From Mycobacterium sp. NBC_00419 (GTDB lineage: Bacteria; Actinomycetota; Actinomycetes; Mycobacteriales; Mycobacteriaceae), in assembly GCF_036023875.1 (NCBI RefSeq), contig NZ_CP107931.1, positions 4,030,001 to 4,094,000 of the forward strand: 64,000 nucleotides of DNA, given 5' to 3'. Below the pieces are notes generated by a model. It searched no databases. It saw nothing but the letters and a program-made list of their open reading frames with translations, and was not told the origin of the DNA. Positions within the stretch are counted from its first letter, which is position 1, and every line of letters begins with the position of its first letter. This document shows, piece after piece, positions 1 through 9,560 of the stretch. A program made the position numbers and the translations under genes.

Positions 1-170
1 ACAGCCTGTTCGCTGACGCGGTGCGGGCCGCCCCCGGTGGCACGCTGCCGAGTGAATCGGTCCGCCGCATCCTCACCGAGGCGCTCGGCCGTCGACCGCA
101 GGGCGCGGTGATCGTCCAAACCAGCAGCACCGCTCGGTTGGCGCAGCTCGTAGAGTTTGCAAACGGATAA
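1..170 (+). CDS. C-terminal fragment of an unidentified protein (5' end outside window)
   Basis: The reading frame is open from base 3 and closes with TAA at 168-170, giving 55 residues that end in AQLVEFANG. No family signature is recognisable in this piece, so no function is assigned. The stop lies 5 bp before the ATG of the GMC oxidoreductase on the same strand, so the two are probably co-transcribed and part of the same surface-polysaccharide locus. Confidence 0.6.
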   Translation, partial: SLFADAVRAAPGGTLPSESVRRILTEALGRRPQGAVIVQTSSTARLAQLVEFANG

Positions 171-175
171 CGCGG

Positions 176-1804
176 ATGGCGATTCACACGCTGGCCGATG
201 TGGCCGCCCCTGTCACCTCAGTGTCTGCCACCGTGTGCGTGGTTGGTGCCGGGGTCGCCGGGCTCGTGGCGGCGGCGCGTCTGGCCAGCGACCCGCGTGT
301 GCGGGTGGTGGTCATCGAAAGCGGCGTTGACGGGATCGCCGATGCGGCCACGCAAGCGCTGGACCTGATCGACAACCCGGCCGGCAACTATGAGGGGAAC
401 CTCCGCGACCGCCGCCTCGGGGGCACCTCCGCCAGCTGGGACGGCAAACTTCTGCCGATCTCGCGAAGCGACACCTCCGAGCGGCCGTGGGTGTCACAGC
501 AGCCATGGCCTTTCGATGTCGCAGAACTCGACCGCTATACCGACGACCTGGAAAAGATGATGGGCGTCGACTCGGCCTCCTATGAGGAGGACGCAGCGCC
601 GCTGCTCGATCCCGATCGGCTCCTACCCCGAAACGATTCGGAATTCGTGCAACGGTGGCCCAAACGTCCCAGCCCCGCCGACCTCAATACTGCAGACGTC
701 CTGCGCGAGCAGATCACGTCATGGCCGAACATCGATATCTGGCTGGGTGCCACCGCGTCCACGTTCGACTTCGACGGAAATGATCGGCTCACCAGCATCG
801 TGGCGGTGGACCACTTCGGGCACTCGCTGACCGTGACCGCAGATGAGTTCCTGATTGCAGCCGGTGCACTCGAATCCACGCGGCTGTTGCTCGTGGCTGA
901 TCGCCAATCAGGTGGGGTGATCACCCGTGAGAGCGACGCTCTCGGGCGTTATTTCAACGATCATTTCGGTCTCAACGTTGCCACCGTGCGTCCGAAGAAC
1001 TGGCGTCGGGCCAACGCTGCTTTCGCCGATCGGTGGACCCTGGGAGCGAGCCGGCATCTTCACTTCGAACTCCGTCCGACCGTCCAACAGGAATCCCGTA
1101 CTGCCAGCGCCTACTTCGACTTCGGCGTCACACTGCCCGATTCCTCAGCGCTGACCCAGATCAGATCGGCGCTGGACTCAGCCAGGGGCCGTCGGCCCGC
1201 TGCGGTGGCCAACCTGCTTCGCTATGGTCTTGCCGGTATCCCTGACCTGGCGCGGACTGCGTGGGGGCGGTACGGAATCAAGAAGAAGTACTGGCCGTCC
1301 GACGCGGTCGTCGAAGTGAAGGTGTGGATCGAGCAACTGCCCGAGTGGAATAACCGGCTGGTGTTGTCGGACACTGCCGATGCACTCGGCCAACCTCGCC
1401 TGCGCTGTGAACTCACCAAGACCGACGCGGATGAGAGCACGCTGCGTCAGGCGGTCGTGAAGATCCGCGGGTTCTGGAATCGCCACCTGAGCGATATCGC
1501 GGACCTGGAATGGATTCCTGAGGTCGACGACCCGAATGTCCGCCTCGTCGACCTGGCTGTCCAACTCGCCCACCCTGCAGGGGCTACCCGGATGGGTACC
1601 GATCCCGGTTCTTCGGTTGTCGATACCTCGCTCCGTGTGCACGCGGTGCCCAACCTCGCTATTGCGAGTTCCTCGGTCTTTCCCACCTCAGGCAGTGCGA
1701 ACCCGACCTTCATGATCATCCAACTTGCCATGCGCGCCGCCGATGCGCTGGCACAGCGGATCCAGTCCGGCCGCGCAGTGCACAACTCGAGGCCGGGTGA
1801 ATGA
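176..1804 (+). CDS. GMC-type FAD-dependent oxidoreductase
   Basis: This 542-residue protein has the layout of glucose-methanol-choline oxidoreductases. A Rossmann FAD motif (VVGAGVAGLVAAARL) near residues 22-36 is followed by an acidic ribose-binding residue in VVVIESG and by a GGTSASW segment near residue 82. A C-terminal GMC domain contains HPAGATRMG, which carries the usual catalytic His, and a final SGSANPTFMIIQLAMRAADAL helix. The family oxidises alcohols or sugar hydroxyls. The substrate cannot be read from sequence; the flanking glycosyltransferases suggest a sugar or glycoside (inference). It starts 5 bp after the upstream stop and precedes the tandem hydrolase. Confidence 0.85.
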   Translation: MAIHTLADVAAPVTSVSATVCVVGAGVAGLVAAARLASDPRVRVVVIESGVDGIADAATQALDLIDNPAGNYEGNLRDRRLGGTSASWDGKLLPISRSDTSERPWVSQQPWPFDVAELDRYTDDLEKMMGVDSASYEEDAAPLLDPDRLLPRNDSEFVQRWPKRPSPADLNTADVLREQITSWPNIDIWLGATASTFDFDGNDRLTSIVAVDHFGHSLTVTADEFLIAAGALESTRLLLVADRQSGGVITRESDALGRYFNDHFGLNVATVRPKNWRRANAAFADRWTLGASRHLHFELRPTVQQESRTASAYFDFGVTLPDSSALTQIRSALDSARGRRPAAVANLLRYGLAGIPDLARTAWGRYGIKKKYWPSDAVVEVKVWIEQLPEWNNRLVLSDTADALGQPRLRCELTKTDADESTLRQAVVKIRGFWNRHLSDIADLEWIPEVDDPNVRLVDLAVQLAHPAGATRMGTDPGSSVVDTSLRVHAVPNLAIASSSVFPTSGSANPTFMIIQLAMRAADALAQRIQSGRAVHNSRPGE

Positions 1805-1870
1805 CGATGCGATATTCTGTGAAGTGGCCGGTTGGGGGCTCTGAAAGTATTGTGCTGCAGGGGGATTGGA

Positions 1871-3592
1871 ATGCTTGAGGATCTCCAGATTGGCGGCGGT
1901 GCGCACGTCGCCAAGGCCGAGTCGCTGATAGCGGTTCAGGAGACGCCGACCTACTTCGGATCGTCTGAAGCGCCACTGTTCGGTGTGGTGCACGCCCCGA
2001 AAGATGGCCAAGTGCGCGGGGGAGTCATCCTGTGCGGATCGTTGGGGAAGGACCACGCGGACAACCTGCGGGGCCTGCGTGTCCTGGCGGATCTGCTCGC
2101 CGAGCGCCGGATTCTCACGCTGCGTTTCGACTACCTCGGCTGCGGTGACTCCTCGTACGGTCAGCTGCGCGACAACGCTGTCGCCGAATGGCAGGCAAGC
2201 ATCGGGCATGCGGTCGACTACCTGCACAGTGCAGGCATCAACGATCTCTCAGCCGTCGGCGTCCGAGCCGGCTGCCTGATCCTGCATCCAACGCTGTCGT
2301 CGTTGCCTGAGTCCGTTCGCCGGGTTGCCTACTGGGATCCGGTCAGTACCGGTCGTCGATATCTCCGCGAGCAGACCGCATTCTTCAAGATGAGTGCAGG
2401 GGAGGACGACGTCCCGCCGGGGGTCGTCTCGACCATTGGGGCGCGTTTCACCGCCGCGGCCGCCGCCGAGTTCAGCGCGCTGAAGCTCGGCGAGTTTCCC
2501 GAGACGCTGGACCGTTTCGTTGTCGGTCGCAGAGCCAGTGCTGACAAACAGATCAGTTCGCTAGCAGATGACGGGCGCACTGAATCCGTCTTCATCGACG
2601 GCCTGGAAGATTGTGCTCAACCAACTCAGTTGCTGACCCAAACATCCTGGGAGGCAATACATTTCATTGCCGGATGGCTGGACAGCCAGGTGTCGGATGC
2701 TCTCTCGACACCCCAACTCGGCTACGCCGACTCGGCATGGATCCCCGACGAAGCGGGCAAGGCGGCCACCTTCGAGAGGATCGAACGAATCGCGCCGCAC
2801 GGATTGTTCGCGATCCGGGCTCTGCCCGCAGATGACGGCGACGCTGTTGTGGAGCGGCCCGCGGTGGCGTTCTTTTCGCACGGCTTGGCGCCCCACCAAG
2901 GGCCGAACCGCGAATGGGTCGAGTTGTCGCGGGCTGTCGCCGCTGCCGGCGGAACGGCGTTGCGCTGGGACCGCCGGATGGTCGGTGAATCAGAACGCGC
3001 CCGAACCGGCGAAGAGATTCGGATCTATTCGCCGGAAGGTATTGAAGATGCCCTGGCCGCGGCGCGCCACGCTCGCCGCGGGGCAAGTCGGCTCCAACTG
3101 GTCGGCATGTGCTCGGGCGCATGGTTCGCCGCTATCTCGGCGATGGAATATGGATGCGATTCAGTCGTTTTGGCCAACCAGCTCCAGTGGTCGCGCCGAG
3201 TGAAGAAGTCGTTGCGGCTGGCCGTGAAGCCCGGCGACAACGACGGACAAGACTGGGAACAGACGCCGCGCGCTCGCACCAGGCGGTTCTTGCAGCGCAG
3301 TCTTCCCGCCCGGGCATGGTCGGCGCTGGGCCTAACGGGAGCCGTTCAAGCGCCGCATCTGACGCTCGGGCCGTTGGCTCGACGGGGTTGTCCCGCGACG
3401 GTCATCCTGTGCCCGCGCGACTTGCAGCTGTTCAGTGCCAATCGCGGTGACGTTGCGCTGCATCGTCTTCGGCGCTCGGCGGCACCGCCACAGCTGGTGG
3501 TCAGCACTGGTGACCACGCTGGGTTTCACCAGGGCGTGTACGTACCGCTGCGCTCCGCAGTGCTGAACTTCATCCAGGGTGAACCGGCCTAG
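1871..3592 (+). CDS. Tandem alpha/beta-hydrolase protein with a degenerate first active site
   Basis: The ATG at 1871 is chosen because AGGGGG lies about 7 nt upstream; an in-frame TTG at 1832 is less likely. The 573-residue product contains two alpha/beta-hydrolase units resembling the paired hydrolases of exopolysaccharide/exosortase loci. In the first, the nucleophile elbow reads G-V-R-A-G with Ala133 where Ser is expected. The second has G-M-C-S-G with Ser415 and a late His in TGDHAGF. The first half is therefore probably a non-catalytic or structural domain and the second an esterase or acyltransferase-like enzyme. It converges on a glycosyltransferase gene with only 5 bp between stops. 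Confidence 0.75.
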   Translation: MLEDLQIGGGAHVAKAESLIAVQETPTYFGSSEAPLFGVVHAPKDGQVRGGVILCGSLGKDHADNLRGLRVLADLLAERRILTLRFDYLGCGDSSYGQLRDNAVAEWQASIGHAVDYLHSAGINDLSAVGVRAGCLILHPTLSSLPESVRRVAYWDPVSTGRRYLREQTAFFKMSAGEDDVPPGVVSTIGARFTAAAAAEFSALKLGEFPETLDRFVVGRRASADKQISSLADDGRTESVFIDGLEDCAQPTQLLTQTSWEAIHFIAGWLDSQVSDALSTPQLGYADSAWIPDEAGKAATFERIERIAPHGLFAIRALPADDGDAVVERPAVAFFSHGLAPHQGPNREWVELSRAVAAAGGTALRWDRRMVGESERARTGEEIRIYSPEGIEDALAAARHARRGASRLQLVGMCSGAWFAAISAMEYGCDSVVLANQLQWSRRVKKSLRLAVKPGDNDGQDWEQTPRARTRRFLQRSLPARAWSALGLTGAVQAPHLTLGPLARRGCPATVILCPRDLQLFSANRGDVALHRLRRSAAPPQLVVSTGDHAGFHQGVYVPLRSAVLNFIQGEPA

Positions 3593-3597
3593 GCCGT

Positions 3598-4707
3598 TCA
3601 CACCACCGACTCGACGATCGCGCGCATCTGCTCGCGGAACCGGGCATGCGAGAACTGCTCGGCATGCTTGCGCACCTGCTTGCCGTCGAACTGGGTGCTC
3701 TCGAAGGTGCGCAGCGCGTCGGCGAAGCCGGCGACGAGCTCGGTGTCCGACCCCGGTGCGACCAACTGGCCGCTCACACCCGGCACCACCGAGTCCAGCG
3801 CGCCGCCCGCCCCCGTGGCGATCACCGGGGTGCCGCACGCCATCGACTCCACCGGCACGATGCCGAAGTCCTCGATGCCCGGCATGAGCAGAGCGCGGGC
3901 CCGCCGCTGCAGGTCGAGCATCTCCTGATCGGACACCCGGCCCAGGAACGTCGTCTCCGGTCCGGCGACAGCCTGGCACGCCGCCAGCATCCGGCCCTCG
4001 CCGGCGACCACCAGCCGAACCCCGGCCGCCTTGGCTGCGGCGACGGCCAGATCAGGCCGCTTGTAGGGCACCAACCGGCCCGCCAGCAGAAAGAAATCCT
4101 CGCGCTCGACGGTGTCGTCGGGGGTGTACAGGTCGGTGTCGACGGGCGGATGCACCACCGCTGAGTCGCGTCCCCACCACCGGCGGATCCGCTCCGCGAC
4201 CTCAGACGAGTTCGCCACGATCTGGGTGACCTTCGGTGCAGCCTGGGCTTCTGCGCGGCGGATCAGGGCGGCTAATCCCGTCAGTGCCGTGCGCCCAGCG
4301 AACCCCGACGCCTCACCTTCTCGCATCGCAGGGTCCCACGCCCAGCGGGCAGGCGAATGCACGTAGGCCACCGTCGGCCGGTCGGTGGCGTGGACGGCGG
4401 ACAGGGCGGCGCAATGGTGACTGATGACGACGGCGTCGACGTCACCGAAGTCCATGTGCTTGAAGGCCGGGATGAACAAAGGCAAAAGCACGGCGTGGGA
4501 TCGGCGGCCGATGAGCCGGTGCACCCGATCGACCGGAGTGACCGCTGCACGGCCCTGCAGCGCACCCCGGTCGGAACCCGGGGCGGCGATCGGTACATGA
4601 ATCCGCGCGGACGGCCATTCGGCGGCGAGCTGTTCGACGACCTGTTCGGATCCGGCAAACTCGGTCAGGCGCTCGTGGACGATCGCGATCGTCGGTGCGC
4701 TGTTCAC
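3598..4707 (-). CDS. Family 4 glycosyltransferase
   Basis: A 369-residue cytoplasmic or membrane-peripheral GT-B enzyme. The N-terminal half starts TIAIVHERLTEFAGSEQVVEQL, as in GT4 enzymes that use nucleotide-activated sugars. The C-terminal half has the retaining GT4 donor-binding region: LAGRLVPYKRPDLAV near residue 196 and an E-x7-E element in PGIEDFGIVPVESMACGTPVIA. The start is a GTG at 4707 and a Shine-Dalgarno is weak. It is divergent from a second GT4 gene (50 bp apart), so a shared promoter region at 4708-4757 is likely. It probably adds one sugar of the polysaccharide repeat unit; the linkage is unknown. Confidence 0.85.
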   Translation of the reverse strand: MNSAPTIAIVHERLTEFAGSEQVVEQLAAEWPSARIHVPIAAPGSDRGALQGRAAVTPVDRVHRLIGRRSHAVLLPLFIPAFKHMDFGDVDAVVISHHCAALSAVHATDRPTVAYVHSPARWAWDPAMREGEASGFAGRTALTGLAALIRRAEAQAAPKVTQIVANSSEVAERIRRWWGRDSAVVHPPVDTDLYTPDDTVEREDFFLLAGRLVPYKRPDLAVAAAKAAGVRLVVAGEGRMLAACQAVAGPETTFLGRVSDQEMLDLQRRARALLMPGIEDFGIVPVESMACGTPVIATGAGGALDSVVPGVSGQLVAPGSDTELVAGFADALRTFESTQFDGKQVRKHAEQFSHARFREQMRAIVESVV

Positions 4708-4757
4708 CGGCCAAGCCTAGCCCGGCCGGACCCGTCGTTGCTCGCTAGCATGGTGCG

Positions 4758-5807
4758 ATGCCCTCGGCTCATATCAACGGCAAGTGGCTGGGGCAGCCCT
4801 TCACCGGCGTGCAGCGCTACTCCGAGGAATTGGCCCGCCACGTGGTCGCCGACGACGGCATCGACTTCGTGTTGCACGTCCCCAAAGGTGCCCGGACTCC
4901 GTCCTGGGCCGTCGCCCCGAACATCACCGTGCGGCGCGCTCCGCTGGCGGGGGTGGCCTTCGAGCAGCTCTACCTACCGTTCGCCACCGCGGGACGCCTG
5001 CTGCTCAACTTCGGTGGCATGGCGCCGTTGCTCAAGAGGCGCCAGTTCGTGACGTTCCACGACGCCACCCCGTTCCGCTTCCCGGAGACCTACCGCAAGG
5101 CCTTCGTCGCCTTCTACCTGCTGGCCTACCTGATATTGGCCCGCACCGCCCGCCGGCTGATGACCGTCTCGGAGTTCAGCAAGGGGGAGCTGTCCGAGGT
5201 GCTGCGGGTCAAGCCGTCGCGATTCCTGGTGGTGGGGTGCGCCGCCGACTCGCTGACCGGCGTGCCCGCCAGCCAGCCCGATCTGCCCTGGCGTCCGGGC
5301 ACCTACCTGCTCGTCGGCACCCTGGCCCGGCACAAGAACGTGGTTGCCCCGGCCGCGGCGCTGGCCGGCTCGGGGCGCCACGTGGTGGTCGTCGGCGCGG
5401 GCGGCGACAGCCGCGTGTACGCCGGCATCGCCGCCGACCTCGCCGACAATGTCGTCGTCGCCCAGCGGCTGACCGACGCCGAACTGCGCTGGCTCTACGA
5501 GCACGCCGCCGCGTTGGTCTTCCCGTCGTTCTACGAGGGCTTCGGCCTGCCGGTGCTGGAAGCGCAGACCCTCGGGTGCCCGGTGATCGCCTCCGACCGG
5601 GCCTCGATCCCCGAAGTCGGGGGGGACGGCGCGCTGTACTTCGACCCGCAGCAGACCTCGGCCTTGCTGCGGCACGCCGATCTCTTGGAGGGCGACTCCT
5701 CGGCGGCGGACAAACTCGTCGACGTCGGTCACCGCAACGCCTCCCGCTACTCCTGGGCCGCGTCCGCGAACCGCGTTGTGGCGGCGATTCGTAGCATGGC
5801 GGGATGA
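4758..5807 (+). CDS. Family 4 glycosyltransferase
   Basis: A 349-residue GT-B glycosyltransferase. It opens with INGKWLGQPFTGVQRYSEEL, typical of GT4 mannosyl- or rhamnosyltransferases of surface polysaccharide pathways. The C-terminal donor site reads LVGTLARHKNVVAPAAAL and FPSFYEGFGLPVLEAQTLGCPVIASD, which contains the E-x7-E pair of retaining GT4 enzymes. Its stop overlaps the start of the lipoprotein gene by 4 bp (ATGA), so the two are translationally coupled. Donor and acceptor sugars cannot be predicted. Confidence 0.85.
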   Translation: MPSAHINGKWLGQPFTGVQRYSEELARHVVADDGIDFVLHVPKGARTPSWAVAPNITVRRAPLAGVAFEQLYLPFATAGRLLLNFGGMAPLLKRRQFVTFHDATPFRFPETYRKAFVAFYLLAYLILARTARRLMTVSEFSKGELSEVLRVKPSRFLVVGCAADSLTGVPASQPDLPWRPGTYLLVGTLARHKNVVAPAAALAGSGRHVVVVGAGGDSRVYAGIAADLADNVVVAQRLTDAELRWLYEHAAALVFPSFYEGFGLPVLEAQTLGCPVIASDRASIPEVGGDGALYFDPQQTSALLRHADLLEGDSSAADKLVDVGHRNASRYSWAASANRVVAAIRSMAG

Positions 5808-6904
5808 GCCTCACCAGAATCGGCCTCGCGTTCGTGGCCGCCTGCGGTCTGCTCGTGGGCTGTCAGAGCACCGCCGCGCCCGCCCAGTCCGCACCCGTGG
5901 CTGACGAGACCGCGGCGCTGCAGCAGCGCCTCGACAGCCTGCAGCCGGGTCAGACGCTGACGCTGGACCGGCGGATCTACGGTCACGGCGGTGTCCTCAA
6001 GATCAGCGTGCCCGGCGTCACCATCGACGGGCACGGCGCCACCCTGCAGGCCCTCAACGACGAGACGTCCTCGGTGCAGGTCGTCGCCGACAACGTGACC
6101 GTCCGCAACCTCACCCTGACCGCGCCCACCGAGGGCAAACGCTGGGGCACACCCAATCAGCAGAAGCTCGCCGTGCTGGGCACCCAGGGCGTCACGCTCG
6201 ACGACATCACCGTCAACGGATCCGCCGCAGCAGGCGTCTTCGTCCACGGTGCGCACAATTTCAAGCTGTCCGACATCCGGGTGGCCAACACCCGCGCCGA
6301 CGGCGTCCACGTCACCGGGGGAGCCACCGACGGCACCCTGACCCGGATCACCACGGCAGGCACCGGTGACGACGGGGTGGCGGTGGTCTCCTACGGCGGC
6401 GAGCCGCCCTGTCAGCACATCACCATCACCGGTCCGGTCGTCAACGGCACCACCAACGGACGCGGGCTGGCTGTCGTGGGCGGTGAGCACATCAGCGCCC
6501 GCAACATCAGCGTCAACGACACCGCCGCGGCCGGCATCTACGTGGCCACCGAGGGCGACCCCTACAACACCGGGTCGGTCGACGACGTCAGCATCTCCGA
6601 CGGCACGGTGACCGCCGCCAACCACGACACCAGCACCGTCAACGGCGCCATCCTGGTCTACAGCGGGCGCGACGGCACGTCGTTGACCAACGTCCGGCTG
6701 TCCGGGTTGTCAGTGACGGCGACGCCGGAGTCGGCACAGCGCGATGTCGGGTTGATCGTCGACCGCGGCACCGTGTCCGGTATCGCTTTCAGCGGGCTGC
6801 GTCTCGATACGTCAGCGGTCGCACCGTTCGTCACCAACGCGCCGCCCGAGGCGTTCACCACGACGGACTGGACTCAGGACGGTAACCCGCTTAGTGTCGG
6901 ATAA
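5804..6904 (+). CDS. Right-handed parallel beta-helix lipoprotein
   Basis: The 366-residue product starts with a lipoprotein signal peptide ending in LLVGC, with the lipidated Cys at residue 20, so it should be anchored on the outer face of the cytoplasmic membrane. The rest consists of repeated NVTVRNLTL-, GVTLDDITVNG- and NFKLSDIRV-like turns, the pattern of a pectate-lyase-type beta-helix found in polysaccharide lyases and epimerases. No catalytic residues can be assigned. It is coupled to the upstream GT4 gene, so a role in trimming, binding or exporting the locus polysaccharide is likely. Its 3' end overlaps the convergent wzy-like gene by 31 bp. Confidence 0.8.
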   Translation: MSLTRIGLAFVAACGLLVGCQSTAAPAQSAPVADETAALQQRLDSLQPGQTLTLDRRIYGHGGVLKISVPGVTIDGHGATLQALNDETSSVQVVADNVTVRNLTLTAPTEGKRWGTPNQQKLAVLGTQGVTLDDITVNGSAAAGVFVHGAHNFKLSDIRVANTRADGVHVTGGATDGTLTRITTAGTGDDGVAVVSYGGEPPCQHITITGPVVNGTTNGRGLAVVGGEHISARNISVNDTAAAGIYVATEGDPYNTGSVDDVSISDGTVTAANHDTSTVNGAILVYSGRDGTSLTNVRLSGLSVTATPESAQRDVGLIVDRGTVSGIAFSGLRLDTSAVAPFVTNAPPEAFTTTDWTQDGNPLSVG

Positions 6905-8220
6905 GGTTCCAGGGCAGTCGATTTCGCCTGAGATCGGCTCAGCATGATGGCCAGAGTTATCAGCGCCACCAGTGTGTACATGGTCCGGCCCTGCGTCCAG
7001 TACATGTAGCGCGGCAACTCCAGCAGGCCGGTGAACACGACCGGGTACAACAGCAGGCCGAACGGACTGGCCCCGCAGAACCCGCGGTAGAGGAAGCCCG
7101 ACACGAGGCCGATAACCACGAAGAGGATCAGGCCGCCGACGACGCCGTAGTCGATGAACGGCGCGACGTAGCCCGACGGGTTGTTGAATTCGGGACTGCC
7201 GTGCTGGCTGAGCATGATCGTCAGTGGGGTGACCGCAGAGCCCTTGCCCGAGTACGGCAGTGGGTGGCCCGTCAACCGGGTGTAGAGCCCCAACTGCTCG
7301 ACTCCCGGTGCGGTCCAGAACCCCTCGATGGTGTCGTATGGCCACCGGCCGGGCCAATCCAGATAGTGCAACACCAGATGCCCGTTATTCAGCGCGGTGG
7401 TGTAGTAGCCGGCAAGGCGTTCCAGGGTGAACTCCACGAAACCGCTGTTGGTCCGGGTGCGGAAGTAGGACCACGAGCGGAAGTACTCGAACACGCCGAA
7501 CACCACCACCACCAACGGCAGGCCGATGGCCGGGGCAAGCTGTGCCGAGGCGCGCCGAGGGCCCGGACTCAGCGACAGCCACGCACACAGGACCACCACC
7601 ACCGGAACGACCACTTCGAGCACTGCTAGCCGTTCGGAGAACAGGAACGAACGGGGCAGTGAAAGGCCGACGACTGCAAGGATTTTCAGGAGCTCGTTGC
7701 GAGTGAACCGTTGTGTCAACAGAATCGACGACACCACCACCGCGGCCATGCCGCACTGCGTCAGCGTTGTGACACCGGGAATCGTCCCGATGGTGTCACG
7801 CACCGACAGCCCGGAGTTGTAGGAGTTGCCGAACAGCTGGCCCGGGGAGAGCCCGGAGCGAACCATGAGGAACGCGAATCCCGCATACCCGAACACGGTC
7901 AGGCCGGTCAGCAGCGAGCTCGCGCGTCGCATCAGTTCCAGAGCGTCGCCGCTGAGCGCGGGCCAGCGCACCGCCAGCGGACGCTGCTGCACCGAGGTCG
8001 ACGCCACCAGCGCACCGAACGCCAGCGCCAACGCGCCGCATCCGAACATCAACAGGGTCTCCGGGGTGATCGACTTCGGCGTGCGCCACAACGCGCGGAA
8101 TGCGGTGTCGCCGATCAATGCCGTGGGCACGATGGCCGCCGTCGCGATCACCAGAGTCACCGCGATCGGCGAGAGGAACCAGACCTGCGGACTGGTGGTG
8201 GGCGCGGCGTGCTTGCTCAC
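6874..8220 (-). CDS. Wzy-like O-antigen/polysaccharide polymerase (membrane protein)
   Basis: A 448-residue protein with about ten hydrophobic segments (for example residues 16-36, 50-70, 96-116 and 150-170) and a large extracytoplasmic loop near residues 260-350 containing TRLTGHPLPYSGKGS. This is the topology of Wzy/oligosaccharide-repeat-unit polymerases, a family with little sequence conservation, so the call rests on topology and neighbours. The GTG start overlaps the flippase stop by 4 bp. It is the last gene of the minus-strand operon Wzz, GT2, Wzx, Wzy and would polymerise flipped repeat units outside the membrane. Confidence 0.72.
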   Translation of the reverse strand: MSKHAAPTTSPQVWFLSPIAVTLVIATAAIVPTALIGDTAFRALWRTPKSITPETLLMFGCGALALAFGALVASTSVQQRPLAVRWPALSGDALELMRRASSLLTGLTVFGYAGFAFLMVRSGLSPGQLFGNSYNSGLSVRDTIGTIPGVTTLTQCGMAAVVVSSILLTQRFTRNELLKILAVVGLSLPRSFLFSERLAVLEVVVPVVVVLCAWLSLSPGPRRASAQLAPAIGLPLVVVVFGVFEYFRSWSYFRTRTNSGFVEFTLERLAGYYTTALNNGHLVLHYLDWPGRWPYDTIEGFWTAPGVEQLGLYTRLTGHPLPYSGKGSAVTPLTIMLSQHGSPEFNNPSGYVAPFIDYGVVGGLILFVVIGLVSGFLYRGFCGASPFGLLLYPVVFTGLLELPRYMYWTQGRTMYTLVALITLAIMLSRSQAKSTALEPYPTLSGLPS

Positions 8221-9560
8221 GTGCCGAGCGCCACCGAACCGGGCGGGCGCTCCAGAAGTTCACGGGCGGCCGCGATGAGATGACGGTGGGCGCGAGGGGC
8301 GCGATCCATCACCCGCCGCGCGGTGATCCATTCGGCGACCGACAGCAGCGCAACTCCGCACGAGGACACGATGGCCAGCGGCAGCGGGCCTCCCACGATG
8401 GCCGCGACGATGCCGCAGGGCAGCACGATCGCCAGCACGATCATCGCGGTGCGGGAGACCTCGTTGATGAAGCCGCCGATGATCAGCAGCGAGATGTTGG
8501 CATTCAACGCGGCCTGAACGATGCCGCTGGCGGCCAGGATCACCAGCAGCGTGCTGGCGTCGCGCATCGACGGTCCGTAGGCGGTCTGCAGGGCAAGGCC
8601 CCCAAAGAGGCCCAGCGCGATCACCAGACAAATGGTGATCGCCGTGTTGACCGTGGCGACGTTGGACAGCAGCCGCACCACGTGGTCCTTCTTACCGTCT
8701 GCCCACAGGCGCGCCGCAGGTGGTGTGACGGCCAGGGCGAAGAGGCTCTCCAGGATGGTGACCTGCATGGCGATTGTGGCGGCCGCCGAGTAGTGCGTTG
8801 CGGTGACTGCGGGGAACGTCATGTTCGCCAGCCAGATCGTCCCCGACATCATCAGGAACGCCGACAGCTCCAGGCTGAACAGCCGGGTGCCGCTGCCGAT
8901 AGCGGCGCGTAGTGAAGCGATGCCGACCGACTTCGAGATCGCGATATCGCGGCGTCCGTAGTACAGGGCGACGACGAACTGCAGCGCGGCCACCGCCACG
9001 TACGCCGACAGCAGCACGGTCAACGTCGGGCGCTCCAGGGTGAACGCCACCACACCGACCACGGGCAGCACCATCGTGCTGCGGATGTAGTGCATGGTCG
9101 CCACCGACGCCGGCACCCGGCCGTAGGCGGCGAAGATGTCGCTGAGCATCAGCCGCAGCGTTTCGATCACGATGATCACGGTGGTCAGTAAGAACGCCGG
9201 GGTGAAGTCACCGTGGCCGATCAGGCCCGCGGTGGCGAAGAACGACACCACCGGGGCCGACGGCAATGTCAGTAGCGCTGTTGCCCGCAGATGCGTTCCG
9301 GCGATGATGCGCCGTTTGGCGTGGTCTTGCTCGGCCGGGATCAACCGAACCGCGTTGGGCCCCAGGCCAAGTCGCCCGATGAGGGGTCCGATGGACAGCG
9401 CGGCCAGGATGGCGAAGAAGCCCGCTGCGTCCTTGTCGTCGAGAGTGCGGACCACGATGACCGTGAGCAGGAAGGTGGAGATCATCCCCGCAGCCGCGGC
9501 GACCACCCGCCACGAGAAGCTGCGTTTGAGCTCGGCGGTCGCCTCATGGCCCTGGGTCAC
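8217..9560 (-). CDS. Wzx-like oligosaccharide flippase (MOP superfamily)
   Basis: The protein has about 12-14 membrane segments starting with WRVVAAAAGMISTFLLTVIVV and the alternating pattern of MATE/Wzx exporters. The GTG at 9560 forms a GTGA overlap with the upstream glycosyltransferase stop and yields 447 residues; an ATG at 9578 is an alternative. A longer upstream in-frame extension is rejected because it is antisense-like low-complexity sequence lying inside the GT2 gene. The predicted role is flipping undecaprenyl-linked repeat units across the cytoplasmic membrane for the Wzy-like polymerase encoded next. Confidence 0.8.
   Translation of the reverse strand: MTQGHEATAELKRSFSWRVVAAAAGMISTFLLTVIVVRTLDDKDAAGFFAILAALSIGPLIGRLGLGPNAVRLIPAEQDHAKRRIIAGTHLRATALLTLPSAPVVSFFATAGLIGHGDFTPAFLLTTVIIVIETLRLMLSDIFAAYGRVPASVATMHYIRSTMVLPVVGVVAFTLERPTLTVLLSAYVAVAALQFVVALYYGRRDIAISKSVGIASLRAAIGSGTRLFSLELSAFLMMSGTIWLANMTFPAVTATHYSAAATIAMQVTILESLFALAVTPPAARLWADGKKDHVVRLLSNVATVNTAITICLVIALGLFGGLALQTAYGPSMRDASTLLVILAASGIVQAALNANISLLIIGGFINEVSRTAMIVLAIVLPCGIVAAIVGGPLPLAIVSSCGVALLSVAEWITARRVMDRAPRAHRHLIAAARELLERPPGSVALGT

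Noticed and set aside
3585..3596. Palindrome CGGCCTAGGCCG at the end of the tandem hydrolase gene as a terminator.
   Set aside because: It is only 12 bp, without loop or U-tract, and includes the stop codon; short GC palindromes are frequent at this base composition.
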